This document shows, in pieces, positions 1-9,694 of a stretch of 64,000 nt of DNA; within the stretch, counting starts at the first letter, position 1; each line of letters begins with the position of its first letter. The stretch is taken from NCBI RefSeq assembly GCF_963169125.1, contig NC_084802.1, positions 17,174,896 through 17,238,895 of the forward strand, read 5' to 3'. Both the position numbers and the translations under genes were made by a program. Under the pieces are notes generated by a model. That model did no database searches, was not told the origin of the DNA, and was given only the letters and a program-made list of their open reading frames with translations. Origin of the DNA: Humulus lupulus. Taxonomy: Eukaryota > Streptophyta > Magnoliopsida > Rosales > Cannabaceae.

Positions 1-250
1 TAACCCGAATGAACAAATACTGCATTTTCTGGTGATTACTTTTTTCTTCTTCTTCTTCACGTCCTTGCACATCGGCAGCAATTGATAATTATCAGAAATA
101 CATGGTACTAAGTTTGTATGAATTTTTTTCCATTTTGTAATATATCCAAGTTTTAAATTTATCATTTTTCTATGTTTTTTTAATATTAATTGAATATATG
201 AGATCTGCTTTTAATTACTATATCAGGTTTATTGTGTCATTTGACCTTTG
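1..250. other. AT-rich spacer, no gene seen
   Basis: Very AT-rich DNA with pyrimidine runs and no convincing coding frame. No promoter or RNA gene could be recognised. The short open frame starting near 232 is AT-rich hydrophobic sequence inside a repeat arm and has no family resemblance. Confidence 0.6.
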
Positions 251-385
251 ATTACGAATGGATTTGTAATTATCACATATTTTTATATTACATAATTATT
301 TTATTATTGTATTCATCAATTTGGTATTTTGTGTACCAAATTTTATTAATATCTTGTGTTTTTTATTATACAATGGTAGAAGCAA
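251..385 (+). repeat. Left arm of an imperfect inverted repeat
   Basis: This segment, containing ttgtaattatcacatatttt and then accaaattttatta, reappears reverse-complemented at about 6163-6273. The arms enclose repeat unit A copy 1 and, nested in it, Copia A. Without Copia A the arms would be roughly 0.8 kb apart, the size expected of a non-autonomous DNA transposon with long terminal inverted repeats. Exact ends and a target duplication could not be fixed by eye. Confidence 0.55.
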
Positions 386-399
386 CATACAATGCATAT

Positions 400-1147
400 T
401 TTCTAAGTTTTAAATTTGTAAATATTGTCTATAATTTTAATAAAAACTGATTCAATGTTTTTATATATATATATAATAGAATGAATTATAGTTTTATAAT
501 ATATATAAATATTTATATTAATAATCTCTACTTATATGATATCTAAACACAACGTTGACATAGATAAATATATATTTACATAACTACATTACATATATAT
601 ATAAAACAATACAATAATATTTAAAAATAAATTAATAATAGAAATAAAATAAGAATACATGCATCAACTATTTTTAGTTTCTAATGTATCTCACAATGTC
701 CTTTGATGAATTTGATGAAGAAAAATAGATTCAATCACTTGATAAAAAACAAACTATCACACAAATTTATAAGATAAAAAAATGATATGTATGTCTTTAT
801 TATGTTTAAATAAATATGATTTAATTATTTAAATTATCATAAAATATCTTCAAAATATCATATTTTAATTTTTTTTTTTAAGTTTATGTGTGCTCTAGTT
901 TTTGAATTTGACAGTGGCAACAAAATATTATATATTTTATGTTTAATATAATATTAAGTTTAAGTTTAAGTTTAATTAAATTTTATTTAAGTTATAAAAT
1001 ATATAGTTTTATTAATTTCAAATAATTATCATTGTAAATTATTTCAAAAATATCATATTTTAATTTGTTTAATTATTCATTTATTTAATTTTATTTAAGT
1101 TTAAATCATGTTTACAACCTACCGTTAAATATAAGAATATTCTGTTA
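400..1147. repeat. Repeat unit A, copy 1 (left part)
   Basis: This AT-rich segment is repeated in direct orientation at 7970-8022, 9695-9744, 9936-10364 and 38422-38700, where it is split by later insertions. Shared landmarks include gtaaatattgtctat, atgaattatagttttata, gatatgtatgtctttatt and a run of taagttt units. It works as a ruler: the gaps between aligned pieces define the insertion points of the MULE-like element, the MITE and the gypsy element in copy 2. No coding capacity was seen. Confidence 0.75.
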
Positions 1148-1412
1148 AAATCAAAAAGATATACAAAAAGGAAAAAGAAGAAAAGTGCAGAGCCTGAACA
1201 ATATTGTTGTGTACGTTGTATTTTCTTAATTGCAATATGGGTGTACAGTGACTATTTATAGTACAAATAAAGTAGAATTTGTTACAACGGCAATATTCCC
1301 TAGCACTATGATTGGTTGCTTTTTGTGCATGGTACTGTGCTTCTAGAATTCTCTAATGCATATACAAAATGACCATATGAATCACGTGTGAGATATATCA
1401 GTATTTTCAACA
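1148..1412 (-). repeat. 3' LTR of Copia A
   Basis: Left LTR on the plus strand, which is the downstream LTR of the minus-strand element. Read on the minus strand it starts TGTTGAAAATACTG. The end of the polyprotein frame runs into it: the stop is at 1382-1384, so the last residues are encoded in the LTR. Confidence 0.93.
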
Positions 1413-4400
1413 GCCTCCCTCAAGCTTGACTCAGCTTTTATGTTGACGACAAGCTTGTTCTTCAAATACTTGAATTGCTCGATTGATATGGCTTTAGTGA
1501 AGATGTCAGCAGTTTGTTCCAACGTAGGTACAAAACGAATTTCAATCAGGCCTTGTGCTATCATGTCTCTGATGTAGTGTACGTCGACTTCAATATGTTT
1601 TGTTCTACTGTGAAATACTGGATTCACTGATAGCTGCTTAGCTCCTGCGTTATCACACCACACTACAGCTGGAATTTTGTGTTTTAAAGTAAGCTCTTTG
1701 AACAAAGAATGGAGCCAAGCTATTTCAGTTGCTGTTTGGGACAAAGCACGGTACTCAGCTTCTGTGGATGATTTAGCTACAGCCTTTTGTTTCCTTGAGC
1801 ACCATGTGATCAGATTTCCTCCCAAGTATATGCAGTACCCTGTTGTCGATTTTCTATCATCCAAAGAGCCAGCCCAGTCGGCATCACTAAAGCATTCGAT
1901 TGTCCAGGGTTTTGATGGTTTAAACAGTAGACCTTCTCCTAGTGTTCCTCTCAAGTAACGAAGAAGGCGTTTGCATGCACTCCAATGTCGTTGAGTGGGG
2001 CTATGCATAAATTGACTCAGTTTGTTAACTGTAAAGGCTATATCAGGTCTACTCAAGGTGAGATACTGTAAGCCTCCTATAACACTGCGATAGAATGAGG
2101 GCTGATCAAACGGTTTGCTGTCATCCAGACTCAATTTTATGCCTTGAGAAATTGGAGTGGGACTGGGATTGCACTGCATCATGTTCGTCTTTTTTAGTAA
2201 ATCAATCGTGTATTTCAGTTGAGACAAGTGAATACCATGGACACCCCGATTGATTTCAAAACCCAAGAAGTAATGCACCGGACCGAGAGTCTTAAGTGAG
2301 AAATATTGTTGCATTTGGTCGATGACAGCATGAACTTTCCCTGCATGGCTCCCTGTAAGAATGATATCGTCGACGTAGACTAGTAGATAGAGTTCAACAT
2401 CATGACTTCGAAAATAAAAGAGTGAAGAGTCAGAGACAGAGTTACGAAAACCAAGCTTGCAGAGAACCTGTTTGAGTCTTTCGAACCAGGCACGTGGTGC
2501 CTGTCGAAGGCCATAGAGAGCCTTTTGGAGCTTACAAACATGATGAGGCTTCATGAGATCTTCATACCCGGTTGGTTGAGTCATATACACTGTCTCAGAG
2601 AGTGTGCCGTTTAAGAATGCATTATCAATATCCACTTGTTGAATATCCCAATTGTTTGATGCAGCTAAGGTCAAGATGATGCGGATGGTTGAGCTCTTTA
2701 CGACTGGGCTGAAGGTCTCGAAGAAGTCGACCCCTGGTTTCTGCTGAAAACCTTTTGCTACTAGGCGTGCTTTAAGTCGTTGAACAGTGCCGTTGGAGTG
2801 TCGCTTTATTCGAAATATCCATCGATGGTCAATGACACTCATGTCAGGTGTGCGAGGAACCAATGTCCAGGTCTGATTCTTTTGAAGTGCGTGGAACTCA
2901 ACATCCATTGCCTGTTTCCAGTGAGGACTCTGTAGTGCAGCAGCTGTTGTATCGGGTTCAGTTTCAACAAGCAATGCTAATGGTGTGGTGGGAAAGGCAG
3001 TGAATATGCGAGGCTTGTGTATGCCTGCCTTGGCTCGAGTAACCATGGGATGGCTTGGTTTAGGTGGCGTAGGTTGATGAGTGGATGGTGTAGGTGAGAT
3101 AGGCAGCTGGATATGTATTGGTATGGTGGAGTAGGATAAAGGTGATATCTGGGTCATCTGTGGTGAGGTTGAGTTCAGACGTAGTGAGAGATTTGGTGAT
3201 GCATGTGTTGGAAGGACTTTGGAGCTTGAAGTGGAGCTTTCTTGACGTGAAGGAGAGCAATTAGTTGCATCAGCGGACACCCCAATACCATGTTCAGACG
3301 TCACAACAGGCACATAGGACAACCACTGAGGATATTGACTCGAAGAGAACGGAATATTGGCATGAGCAGATGGATAAGTGAAGCCATTTTTGAAAGGAAA
3401 ATCTGACTCATCAAAGACAACACTACTGGCGACATAGACTTTTCCCGAAGCATGGAGACACAAATAACCTTTGTGATGGGGGCTGTACCCAATGAACACA
3501 CATTTAGCTGACCTGAATTGAAGTTTATTTGTGTTATACGGTCTCAAATACGGGTAACAGGCACAGCCGAAAACACGTAAGAATTTGTAGTTGGGGGTGA
3601 GACCAAAGAGCTTTTGTATAGGACTCTTATATTGTAAGACAGGGGTAACCAGATGGTTGATAAGAAATGTGGCCGTTTGGAAAGCCTCCCACCAAAATTT
3701 TTGAGGTAAACTGGAATGTGCTAATAGAGTGAGCCCGGTTTCGACTATATGTCGATGTTTCCGTTCAGCTCGGCCGTTCTGCTGATGTGTGTGCGGACAT
3801 GGGTGACGAAAATGAATTCCAAGATGGGTAAGATGAGGAGCAAACACACGGTACTCACCGCCCCAATCACTTTGTACAGTTTTTATCTTAGTGGAGAATT
3901 GTCGTTCAACAAGAGATTGAAAATGTTTGAAGACTGTAAGAGCTTCGGACTTGAGACGAAGAGGGTATATCCAGGTGTAACGGCTATAATCATCAATGAA
4001 ATGAATATAGTAACGATAGCCATGACGAGATTGAACTGGTGAGGGTCCCCATATATCTGAATGGATTAGATCTAGTGCATGTTTTGATTCTTTTGGTGAA
4101 AGTGAGTATGATTTATGGTGGGCTTTTCCCATTTGACAACTAGAACAGAAATGAAAGTCAGATAAAGAAGAACATTTTTCATTGATGAGCATGCGTTTGA
4201 GTACATTTATATTGGGGTGGCCTAATCTAAGATGCCACAATTTTGAAGGTTCAACAGAAACATGTAAACAAGAGACAGACTTAGGGACACTAGACGGATA
4301 ACCAAGATGTGTAGACTTGTGACGGGATGAACATGATATTGGTAAGGTCAGATGATAGAGTCCATTGCTAACCTTCCCGCGAAGAAGAACCCTCTTCGAA

Positions 4401-5785
4401 GCTATGTCCTGCACAACACATGAAGATGGAAAAAAGGTTGCAGAGGCATTATTATCTTTTGTGATTTGAGATACACTCAAGAGATTCTTGGCAACATAGG
4501 GAACACATAATATATTGTTTAACTTCAGAGAAGTGGCACCATCATAAGATTGCAGAGATGAATTGCCAATATGAGTAATGGGGAGTTTAGTACCATTACC
4601 TACGGTTACTTGAGCCTTACCACCATATTCAAACGGATTGACCATATTGGAGACATTATCAGTGATGTGATTGGATGCACCACTATCTATATACCAGTTA
4701 GAGTCATCTGGAGAAGGTTGCTGCCCAGGAGTACCAGAGTTGGCAATGAAGGCTTGCTGGCCATTGTCTTGATGAGGAGACCGTGGTGGAGGCATGGGCT
4801 GAGCAGTGAAGTTGACATCAAACCGATGGTAGCACTTGGCCGCGGCATGACCGGAACGATTACAAAGTTGACAAACAACACGATTGAAGTGAGGATTACG
4901 ACCCCTTCCACGTCCACGACCGCGAGGGTTAGGAGGACGGCCGGACGGAGAGTGAGGGAAAGGGCGTCGACCACGCGAGGCATACTGGACCGAAGGGAGA
5001 AGAGCATCGGTGGTGGCAGCAGTTTGCTGATCGAGACGCATTTCCTGGCTTTGGAGAAGGAACTGTACTTCGGACAGGGTAATGCGATCGCCACGAGATG
5101 TTAGATTGACCACGACGGAGTCATACTCAGGGCCAAGACCTCCCAATATGTAGAGAATGAGGTCATCGTCATTGAAGACTTGTCCAGCAGCCGTAAGGCC
5201 ATCGGCCAGCGATTTCATTTTGAGAACATAATCGTGGATAGTCATAGAGCCCTTCTTAAGTGATTGAAGCTGAAACCGAAGCTGGAGAATACGGGCCCGA
5301 GACTGTGTAGTAAAGAGCGACTCCAATAGAAGCCAGAGCTCTGCAGAAAAATGACAACGTAACACATGGCCTAACATAGCCTCTGTGATGGAGTTTAAGA
5401 GCCAACTCAAGATGGCTTGATCGGTACGAATCCAAAGAGTATAGGAAGGATTCACCTGAGGTGGGATCGACAGTGGCACCGGAGCTGTAGCAGGTGAGGG
5501 AGGAGCTCCACTGACTGAGGAATGACCTGCAGAGTTATCAAGGAACTGAGGTGGACACGCACGGGTACCGAAGAGAAAGCCGTCCAAATCATGCGCACGA
5601 ACGGCAGGAAGGACCTGGGAGCGCCAGTAAGCGTAGTTGTCACGGTCAAGGCGGATGGTGATAGGAGCTAAAGGTTGAAGAAGAGGTGCTGGCAGGGGTG
5701 GAGGCGCGGGAACGACGGGCGGCACCGGAGCTGGAGCAGTTGAGGGAGGAGCTCCACTGACTGAGGAATCACCTGCAGAGGCCAT
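1382..5785 (-). CDS. Copia gag-pol polyprotein, intact (Copia A)
   Basis: A single 1467-codon frame encodes all functions needed for copia retrotransposition in cytoplasmic virus-like particles. In order from the first ATG: a proline-rich N-terminus; a Gag domain at about 45-260; a zinc knuckle CQLCNRSGHAAAKC near 305-318; aspartic protease with DSGAS near 367; a GAG-pre-integrase WHLRLGHP near 517; integrase with the Asp-Asp-Glu set (HSDIWG, SDWGGEY, NGRAERKH) near 575-680; reverse transcriptase at about 970-1210 with YVDD near 1137; and RNase H starting at CFSDADWAGS near 1298. The start at 5785 lies in a strong Kozak context (GCCACCATGG). A longer frame exists only by using TTG in the primer site. 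No stop, frameshift or catalytic loss was seen. Expression is likely driven from the right-hand LTR. Confidence 0.95.
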   Translation of the reverse strand: MASAGDSSVSGAPPSTAPAPVPPVVPAPPPLPAPLLQPLAPITIRLDRDNYAYWRSQVLPAVRAHDLDGFLFGTRACPPQFLDNSAGHSSVSGAPPSPATAPVPLSIPPQVNPSYTLWIRTDQAILSWLLNSITEAMLGHVLRCHFSAELWLLLESLFTTQSRARILQLRFQLQSLKKGSMTIHDYVLKMKSLADGLTAAGQVFNDDDLILYILGGLGPEYDSVVVNLTSRGDRITLSEVQFLLQSQEMRLDQQTAATTDALLPSVQYASRGRRPFPHSPSGRPPNPRGRGRGRGRNPHFNRVVCQLCNRSGHAAAKCYHRFDVNFTAQPMPPPRSPHQDNGQQAFIANSGTPGQQPSPDDSNWYIDSGASNHITDNVSNMVNPFEYGGKAQVTVGNGTKLPITHIGNSSLQSYDGATSLKLNNILCVPYVAKNLLSVSQITKDNNASATFFPSSCVVQDIASKRVLLRGKVSNGLYHLTLPISCSSRHKSTHLGYPSSVPKSVSCLHVSVEPSKLWHLRLGHPNINVLKRMLINEKCSSLSDFHFCSSCQMGKAHHKSYSLSPKESKHALDLIHSDIWGPSPVQSRHGYRYYIHFIDDYSRYTWIYPLRLKSEALTVFKHFQSLVERQFSTKIKTVQSDWGGEYRVFAPHLTHLGIHFRHPCPHTHQQNGRAERKHRHIVETGLTLLAHSSLPQKFWWEAFQTATFLINHLVTPVLQYKSPIQKLFGLTPNYKFLRVFGCACYPYLRPYNTNKLQFRSAKCVFIGYSPHHKGYLCLHASGKVYVASSVVFDESDFPFKNGFTYPSAHANIPFSSSQYPQWLSYVPVVTSEHGIGVSADATNCSPSRQESSTSSSKVLPTHASPNLSLRLNSTSPQMTQISPLSYSTIPIHIQLPISPTPSTHQPTPPKPSHPMVTRAKAGIHKPRIFTAFPTTPLALLVETEPDTTAAALQSPHWKQAMDVEFHALQKNQTWTLVPRTPDMSVIDHRWIFRIKRHSNGTVQRLKARLVAKGFQQKPGVDFFETFSPVVKSSTIRIILTLAASNNWDIQQVDIDNAFLNGTLSETVYMTQPTGYEDLMKPHHVCKLQKALYGLRQAPRAWFERLKQVLCKLGFRNSVSDSSLFYFRSHDVELYLLVYVDDIILTGSHAGKVHAVIDQMQQYFSLKTLGPVHYFLGFEINRGVHGIHLSQLKYTIDLLKKTNMMQCNPSPTPISQGIKLSLDDSKPFDQPSFYRSVIGGLQYLTLSRPDIAFTVNKLSQFMHSPTQRHWSACKRLLRYLRGTLGEGLLFKPSKPWTIECFSDADWAGSLDDRKSTTGYCIYLGGNLITWCSRKQKAVAKSSTEAEYRALSQTATEIAWLHSLFKELTLKHKIPAVVWCDNAGAKQLSVNPVFHSRTKHIEVDVHYIRDMIAQGLIEIRFVPTLEQTADIFTKAISIEQFKYLKNKLVVNIKAESSLREAVENTDISHT
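1413..1431 (-). other. Polypurine tract of Copia A
   Basis: The minus strand reads caagcttgagggaggc directly before the 3' LTR. A purine-rich run in this position primes plus-strand DNA synthesis. The form AAGCTTGAGG is common in plant copia elements. Confidence 0.8.
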
Positions 5786-5792
5786 GGTGGCT

Positions 5793-5802
5793 GCTGATAC
5801 CA
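5793..5802 (-). other. Primer-binding site of Copia A
   Basis: The minus strand reads TGGTATCAGC just inside the 5' LTR. It pairs with the 3' end of initiator methionine tRNA, which primes minus-strand DNA synthesis. It lies about 8 bases before the Gag ATG, so the leader between primer site and gag is almost absent. Confidence 0.85.
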
Positions 5803-6066
5803 AATCAAAAAGATATACAAAAAGGAAAAAGAAGAAAAGTGCAGAGCCTGAACAATATTGTTGTGTACGTTGTATTTTCTTAATTGCAATATGGGTGTAC
5901 AGTGACTATTTATAGTACAAATAAAGTAGAATTTGTTACAACGGCAATATTCCCTAGCACTATGATTGGTTGCTTTTTGTGCATGGTACTGTGCTTCTAG
6001 AATTCTCTAATGCATATACAAAATGACCATATGAATCACGTGTGAGATATATCAGTATTTTCAACA
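5802..6066 (-). repeat. 5' LTR of Copia A
   Basis: The upstream LTR of the minus-strand element. No mismatch to 1148-1412 was found on direct comparison of the full 265 bp. It carries the candidate core promoter at 5906-5915. It is followed at 6067 by the right copy of the tgtta target duplication. Confidence 0.93.
5906..5915 (-). promoter_or_regulatory. TATA box in the Copia A 5' LTR
   Basis: The minus strand reads CTATAAATAG about 120 bases before the Gag ATG, a good plant TATA box. Transcription would be expected to begin about 30 bases further on, near 5875, inside the LTR. The same sequence is in the 3' LTR at 1252-1261. Confidence 0.6.
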
Positions 6067-6273
6067 TGTTAAATAAAAGAATATTACGTTAAAGTTAATA
6101 GAAAAAAATAAAAAAATGTTAAAACAAAAAATTTCCGTTATTTACACACTTATTATATAGAAGAGATATACAATAATAAAATTTGGTACACAAGATACTA
6201 AATTGATAAATACAGCAATAAAATAATTATGTAATATAAAAATATGTGAAAATTACAAATTCATTAGTAGCCG
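6067..6273. repeat. Unit A copy 1 (right part) and right inverted-repeat arm
   Basis: About 6067-6150 continues unit A beyond the Copia A insertion, matching 38615-38695 (gaaaaaaataaaaaa then aaaaaatttcc). About 6163-6273 is the reverse complement of 251-385. On either side of Copia A the sequence gttaaat..aagaatatt..gttaaa occurs once, so the target was a short tandem duplication in unit A. Confidence 0.6.
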
Positions 6274-8022
6274 TGTAAAAAAAATTCACACCCCATGCAA
6301 TCTTTTAAAAATATATATGTAATTCTTTTGGGTGGGATAAACAATTTTAAATAAAATAAAAAAGAATGAAATTTTGGGAAATTTACATGTGACCTGTTTT
6401 TAGCATTTTAATTATAATATTCACTTGTGATATTTTATTTAAAATTTTACCGTTTATTATATAGTTGTTTTAAAACTTAGTGTGCCATTTATTGTACAAT
6501 TCTAAAAGTAATTCTCTCACTTTTTTTCTCTCTTTTTCGGGACTTTAAAAAAAATTACAACCACACTGCCGGTTGTTTGCGCTCAAGAACGATATCATCG
6601 CGACCTACTCTTCATGATAGTTATTTTGATATGTGAGAAATATAGATTTTCTCATCATTGTTGGAGAAGATGGTCACAATAAAAAAGTAATCTTTTACTT
6701 TATTTTATATTTGGTTAACCAAAAAGCAACCAAACTTTAAACTTAAACAAAATTCATTATACCAACCAAATATTTTGTTATTTCTTATCTAAAAGTTAGT
6801 ATATGATATTCTAAATAAGCCTAATTTATAGAACAGTTTCGATAAGTTTCTAAACAATGTTATAAATAAACTAAATGTCTTAAACATCATAAAATTAGTT
6901 ACATTACAAAAAAAATTAATAATACGAATTTTGCGATAAGCAATATAACTACTTTTTTTTTTATTGTAACACATTAGTTTCTTAAATATGTTTGAATGTA
7001 AAATATTCATGTAGCACATTATATTTGTAAATAAAATTTGAACAGTATTTTTGTATTTATTTTTTTATTGTACTCATATATTTGTTAATTTCCCTAATAT
7101 TTGTAGAAATCAGCCACAACAAGCATATATCTATTTATCTACTCCATGACTCTCTCCTTCACCCCTCTTATTTCTCTATTTAGGTTTGTATTCGGTTGGT
7201 TCAAGAACTTTAAGCAAACTTTTAAATTATATATACATTTTTAAATACTAATGTATATGTATGTATAAATAATATATTATTATGAGTAACTCCATTAATA
7301 ATAGCCATTCCAAAATATCGTAAACCATTTTCCAACAACAATATGAGCATACATATATATGCTTCTCCACTCTCCTAATTATTTTTCCAAATCAAACTTG
7401 AGCTTCTTTTAATTCATAAATGTTGAATCAAGGTTTTTCCACTCTTTACTTCATTCATTCATGCATATATATTTTGCATTAAACAATTTTATATTTTTCT
7501 TTACTTGATAATTTTTCATGTAATAAACATTACATATATATAGGAAAATTTACATCACCACTGATTTTTTTCCTGCTTGGAAAACTACTCTCAATTAATT
7601 ACCAATATTAATAAAGCTCTCAACTAATTATATGACTCAAATTATCATTAAAAATACTAGCTAGTCTCTATATCAATTTTATTTTCTTTCAATATTTGGT
7701 TTCATCATTTATTACATCACTATCATTCATTTAAATCATAATGATTATACATAAGTTAAACTTACTATAATATTATAATTGGAAAAAAGAAATTCGTATT
7801 AATTTAAAAGATACAACTTTTTGAAGAAATAAATCAATCAGATCTACATAATATAATTAAAAACATTGATAATTAATTGAGAAAATATAAGGATAAAGAT
7901 TGTATGACCAAAAATGATATCTACCGAGAAATATTATATGTATATATACTAAGTAGAAGTACGTTTGTTTAGTTTTAAAACTGTAAATATTGTCTATCAT
8001 TTTGATAAAAATTGGTTCACTA
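6274..8022. other. AT-rich spacer; unit A copy 2 begins near 7970
   Basis: AT-rich intergenic DNA with no supported gene. A short GC-richer patch near 6570-6620 has no recognisable content. From about 7970 the sequence aligns with 400-452, marking the start of unit A copy 2, which is then interrupted at 8023 by the MULE-like element. Confidence 0.55.
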
Positions 8023-8412
8023 TTTTTTAAAGAGGAAATTACATTTTATATGAGATTTTTAATAAAGTGTGCAAAAATATGGCTTTTTTAAAAAAAAAAG
8101 TTAATTTATGGCTTATTTTTTAAGAATTTTCACTTTTATGGGTTTATTTTCCCATATTTTTGTATAAAAGTTGGTTTATGCCATAGTTTTACTCTTAATC
8201 AAAATTGGAAGGGTGTGTTTATAATTTGATTATTTTTTTTAGGTTATTTGTTTTTTATATTGTTTTTATATTACTAATTTTATATTAAATTTTTCTTTGG
8301 TTGTTTTGTAAATTTTTTTTTAATATGAATTGTTTTTAAAATTATTATTTATTTATTATAAACATTTTTTTTATTAAGATTGTACGTTTTTTTTTTCAAA
8401 TCCTGGGCAGGG

Positions 8413-8764
8413 CAACCAGTTACTTGATTGATCTTAAAAAAAAATCCTAGAGCTAGGTTAAATAACATGCACCAAGAGGGGTAACCAGTTATCCTGAGAT
8501 GAGTAACTTTCTGCCATAAGAGGGGTAACCAGTTACCTAAGAGGGGTGACGAGTTAGTCATATTAAATATGAAAAGAAACATCAAATTTGAAGGAAAAAA
8601 TGGAAGAAAACTTCATTAAAAATGGAAGAAGAAGTAACTATGATTTTAATAACATAAGTAACTAGTTACCATAAAGAAACCATAAATACACACACACCAG
8701 AACGTGAAAGTAAGCAGTTACCCTAAAAAATATACACACAAAGAATGTGAAGGTAACTAGTTAC
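8413..8764. repeat. Cluster of GTAACnAGTTAC palindromes
   Basis: Six near-copies of a 12-bp palindrome: 8413-8424, 8481-8492, 8525-8536, 8658-8669, 8710-8721 and 8753-8764. Two are the perfect gtaactagttac. Several are extended by gggg or accc. They lie inside the MULE-like element with irregular spacing, so they are not a simple tandem array. A protein-binding or secondary-structure role is possible but unproven. Confidence 0.7.
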
Positions 8765-8879
8765 CCATTCACGTTTTCATATTTTTATTAGTTTTCTTTC
8801 CAAATTTTGGTATTCCTATAAGTGTTACAGTAAAAAGAAAATGCTGAAAAAATTTATTTGATTTTTTTTTACATATACA

Positions 8880-9500
8880 GGAAAAAAACTATAAAAAAAT
8901 TACAATAATAAAAGATAATAAATAAAAAAAATAGTAGAATAATTATGTAATGTTAAAATATATGTGTGAAAAAAATGAAAAAAAAATAGAATGAGAATGA
9001 GAAAAGAATAAATACAAAATGAAAAAAAAACATAAGAAATGATGAATGAAAAAAAAAATAGATGAATAAATAAAAATGAAAAGAAGAAGAAGAAAAATAA
9101 TGGAAAAATAAAAAGAAAAAAAATATGAATAAAAAAATTCGTAGAAAAAAAATGGAAGAAGAAAAAAAAAAGAAAAAAAAAGCTCATATGTGTGAAAAAA
9201 GAAAAAAAAAAGCTTATATGTGTGAAAAATGAAAAAAAAATGGAAGGAGAAAATAATAAATACAAAAAAGAAGAAAAAATTGAATGAAAAAAAATTGAAA
9301 AAATATGAAGAAAAAAAACAAAACAATACAAATGAAAGAAAAAAAAATAGATAAATGAATAAAAAAAATAATAATGAAAAAATGGAAAGAAAAAAAGATG
9401 TTGGAAAAAATTGGTAGACAAAAAAAGAAAAAGGAAAAAATGGAAGAAAAAACAAGTAAGGAAAAAAAAATTATGGAAAAAAATAAAAATAAAATTACCT
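8880..9500. repeat. Purine-rich low-complexity tract
   Basis: The plus strand is almost entirely A and G with scattered T, made of short units such as gaaaaaatgaaaa and aagaagaag. It gives long open frames of phenylalanine and serine on the minus strand in three overlapping frames, which are compositional artefacts. Probably an expanded microsatellite within the MULE-like element. Confidence 0.75.
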
Positions 9501-9694
9501 TCAAAATCAAAGAAAACATAACTATGATAAAAAAATGTGACATTTCCATATTTTAGTTAGCTACTAATTGTGTTTCCCATACTTTAACTTTTTCTTTAAT
9601 AAATTTCCCATACAAATTAAGAAAAGTATAACTCCCATATTTTTGCACATTGATGGTATAAAAGCCATATTTTTTAAAAATTCCCTTTTTTAAA

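Larger units (their letters stand above)
1148..6066 (-). mobile_element. Complete Ty1/copia retrotransposon (Copia A)
   Basis: An autonomous-looking LTR retrotransposon read on the minus strand. It has 265-bp LTRs at 1148-1412 and 5802-6066 that show no mismatch by eye, and a target duplication tgtta at 1143-1147 and 6067-6071. An initiator-Met primer site, a purine tract and one uninterrupted gag-pol frame complete it. LTRs are identical at birth of the copy, so their identity implies a very recent insertion. It landed within unit A copy 1. The LTR boundary may be off by one base on the unit A side, because an A is shared there. Confidence 0.95.
8032..9685. mobile_element. Non-autonomous Mutator-like element, about 1.65 kb
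   Basis: Unit A copy 2 is interrupted here. The insertion is flanked by a 9-bp direct repeat ttttttaaa (8023-8031 and 9686-9694), the duplication length of Mutator superfamily transposons. The ends form an imperfect inverted repeat of about 100 bp: gaggaaatt at the left, gggaattttt in the right complement, both followed by gtgcaaaaatatgg. No transposase frame exists inside. The interior holds palindromic repeats and a purine-rich low-complexity tract. The 9-bp repeat is itself low-complexity, so superfamily assignment is moderate. Confidence 0.65.

Noticed and set aside
4571..5104. 177-codon plus-strand frame
   Set aside because: Antisense to the intact Copia A gag; its composition follows from the sense frame.
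8900..9556. Long minus-strand frames rich in Phe/Ser and a plus-strand Lys-rich frame
   Set aside because: They come from the purine-rich low-complexity tract; three overlapping frames are open at once and none has domain character.
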